Positions 62,691-64,000 of a stretch of DNA of 64,000 nt are shown here, piece after piece. Below the pieces are notes generated by a model. That model saw nothing but the letters and a program-made list of their open reading frames with translations, was not told where the DNA came from and did no database searches. The stretch's first letter is position 1. Each line of letters begins with the position of its first letter. This DNA comes from Psychrobacillus sp. FSL K6-2836 (GTDB lineage: Bacteria; Bacillota; Bacilli; Bacillales_A; Planococcaceae): the NCBI RefSeq assembly GCF_038003085.1, contig NZ_JBBOOM010000001.1:3100001-3164000 (forward strand), read 5' to 3'. A program made the translations under genes and the position numbers.

Positions 62691-63037
62691 GTATAGGTAT
62701 AACATAACTTTTGAATTTTAAATTTCATCCCGAAAAGCTCGGGGAATAATTTCCATGAAAGAAACACTTTCAATGCCGCGGTAAATTGTTCCACTGGTTG
62801 CCTTCTAACCTAAGCAACGTAAACCCTACCTTCTTTTACGTCCTTGCGACCCTGTAGCCGCTCCAGTGTGAATAAGTATTATCAAAAACACATATAGCAG
62901 AATGCCAATATCTAAAAACTATGTCGTACCAAATGTTAACTAGGACATTATCTCACACAAAAAAACAAATGTCAAATATGGTCAAAAATAACGAGCAAAA
63001 ATGATATACTAATTCAATGGTAAATTAAGTAAAGTGG
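62691..63037. other. intergenic region with degenerate sequence
   Basis: No intact gene. A patch near 62750-62880 is GC-richer than its surroundings. On the minus strand 62826-62905 can be read as a hydrophobic peptide ending GAATGSQGRKRR but without a start codon; probably the tail of a lost gene. Confidence 0.3.
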
Positions 63038-64000
63038 GTGGAGAAAATAGAACAATGGGATATCTTAAATGAGTTCAGAGAGAAAACAGGAAAGACTTGG
63101 ATAAGAGGAGATGAAATGATGGAAGGGGACTTTCATCAGGTTGTTCATATTTGGATTATGAATGAAAAAGGAGAGTTTCTTATACAACAGCGTCAGCCTT
63201 GGAAAATAGGGTGGCCTAATATGTGGGACTGTGCTGCTGCAGGATCTGTTTTAGTAGGAGAAACTAGTGAAATAGGTGCTATGCGTGAAACTAAAGAAGA
63301 ATTGGGCATTGAGCTACAAATGGATCATGCAGAGGTTGTATTTACTGTAAAGTTTTCTCGTGGTTTTGATGATCATTGGTTGGTAAAACAAGAAATAGAT
63401 CTGGAACAATTAAATCTGCAGTACGAAGAGGTAGCAGATGCTAAATGGGCAACAATGGATGAAATACTCGAGCTTGTCGAAAGTAGGGATTTCATTCCTT
63501 ATCATATTCTAGAACCGCTTTTCCAGATTAGCAGATCATCTATTTCTTTAAGGAAGGCTAGTCTATTAGATGCTGAAGAATTATTTGCGATGCAAAAAAA
63601 GGTTTTTCAACCTATTTATGAAAAATATCAGGATCATGATACGAGTCCGGTTTTCCAATCTTTTGAAAGATTTACAGAACGTCTGCAAACAGGAGACTAT
63701 TTTAAAATCTATGAAGATAGCTTATTGGTAGGAAGTGTCCATGTTTATCCGAAGTCTTCGGGCATTATGCGATTACATATGATCAATATTTTACAACAGT
63801 TTCAGGGTAAAGGAATTGCCCAAAAGGTCATGAGCCGTCTAGAAAGTATGTATCCACAAGCGCAAAGCTGGGAGCTAGATACGATTAAGCAGGAACAAAG
63901 AAATTGCTATTTATACGAGAAAATGGGCTATCTGAAAACAGGTGATGAATGGAAGGTAAATGAGCAGATGACACTTGTTCACTATACAAAGTTAATTGGG
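63038..64000 (+). CDS. Nudix hydrolase-GNAT acetyltransferase fusion (3' partial)
   Basis: The frame is open from GTG 63038 to the window edge (321 codons). Residues about 25-165 are a Nudix domain of the IPP-isomerase-like type (WKIGWPNMWDCAAAGSVLVG, box with MRETKEELGIEL). After about 170 comes a GNAT acetyltransferase domain (SLRKASLLDAEELFAMQKKVF; acetyl-CoA loop QFQGKGIAQKVMSRLE; CYLYEKMGYLKTGDEWK). The two enzymatic modules are in one polypeptide. The ribosome binding site is weak, so the start is uncertain. Confidence 0.85.
   Translation, partial: MEKIEQWDILNEFREKTGKTWIRGDEMMEGDFHQVVHIWIMNEKGEFLIQQRQPWKIGWPNMWDCAAAGSVLVGETSEIGAMRETKEELGIELQMDHAEVVFTVKFSRGFDDHWLVKQEIDLEQLNLQYEEVADAKWATMDEILELVESRDFIPYHILEPLFQISRSSISLRKASLLDAEELFAMQKKVFQPIYEKYQDHDTSPVFQSFERFTERLQTGDYFKIYEDSLLVGSVHVYPKSSGIMRLHMINILQQFQGKGIAQKVMSRLESMYPQAQSWELDTIKQEQRNCYLYEKMGYLKTGDEWKVNEQMTLVHYTKLIG

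Overview
The window looks like chromosomal DNA of a low-GC, endospore-forming member of the Bacillales, most likely Planococcaceae (a Psychrobacillus/Lysinibacillus/Sporosarcina-like organism). The evidence is strong AGGAGG-type ribosome binding sites, frequent TTG/GTG starts, a guanine riboswitch on xpt-pbuX, a preQ1 riboswitch on queT, a b(o/a)3 cytochrome oxidase cluster, SasA/RelP, CwlJ and UvsE homologues and a HemAT-type sensor. The genus is an inference; there is no rRNA or other marker.

Layout. 0-9.4 kb: an edge gene with an acidic tail, a lipoprotein, an ECF41 sigma factor with a phytoene-desaturase-like oxidoreductase, a sulfatase, and a divergent TetR/MMPL exporter pair with a perfect inverted repeat between them. 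9.4-20 kb: a small alarmone synthetase, a tiny phospholipase-A2-like protein, a membrane serine hydrolase, a glutathionyl-hydroquinone-reductase-like protein with a GNAT, a TPR-GGDEF diguanylate cyclase, a YwaF-like protein, a methyltransferase and a dehydrogenase. 20-31.7 kb: a respiratory block with b(o/a)3 oxidase subunits IIa, II and I, SCO, a CtaG-like membrane protein, a DUF59 Fe-S factor, a multi-helix NnrS-like membrane protein, three DUF2249 proteins, a cysteine-poor Crp/Fnr regulator and a radical-SAM/SPASM enzyme. Three GTGA-type palindromes lie at the promoters of the last group, and a fourth precedes the HemAT-like gene at 59.8 kb. 31.8-53 kb: housekeeping and accessory genes (YbaK, Nudix proteins, YoaS/YozG-like pair, phospholipase D, ring-cleaving dioxygenase, OpuC-type osmoprotectant ABC transporter, QueT, MBL/DUF3006 pair, FusB-like protein, 3D-LysM protein, DapF, zinc peptidase, LD-carboxypeptidase, FAD oxidase, PAS-MCP). 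53.5-59.6 kb: the xpt-pbuX operon, whose last 402 bp are duplicated on the far side of a 1.9-kb decayed phage-like element, followed by a frameshifted uvsE and cwlJ. 59.7-64 kb: HemAT-like sensor, MFS transporter and a Nudix-GNAT fusion running off the window.

The most unusual feature is non-coding. Seven intergenic loci carry degenerate repeats whose short cores recur every 19-22 bp (mean about 20.5 bp, two helical turns). There are three core families: CGAGAG at 4.2, 24 and 39 kb; GGGCGGAT at 53 kb; and TATGGGC at 20.1, 47.3 and 61.1 kb. These units are organised into higher-order periods of 82 (4 units), 61 (3 units) or 124 bp (6 units). Every locus lies just beyond the 3' end of a gene. 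I know of no named element matching this description, and it is my main candidate for something undescribed. The other strong candidates are the pbuX-flanked element and the small GTGA-box regulon tied to a regulator that lacks Fe-S cysteines.
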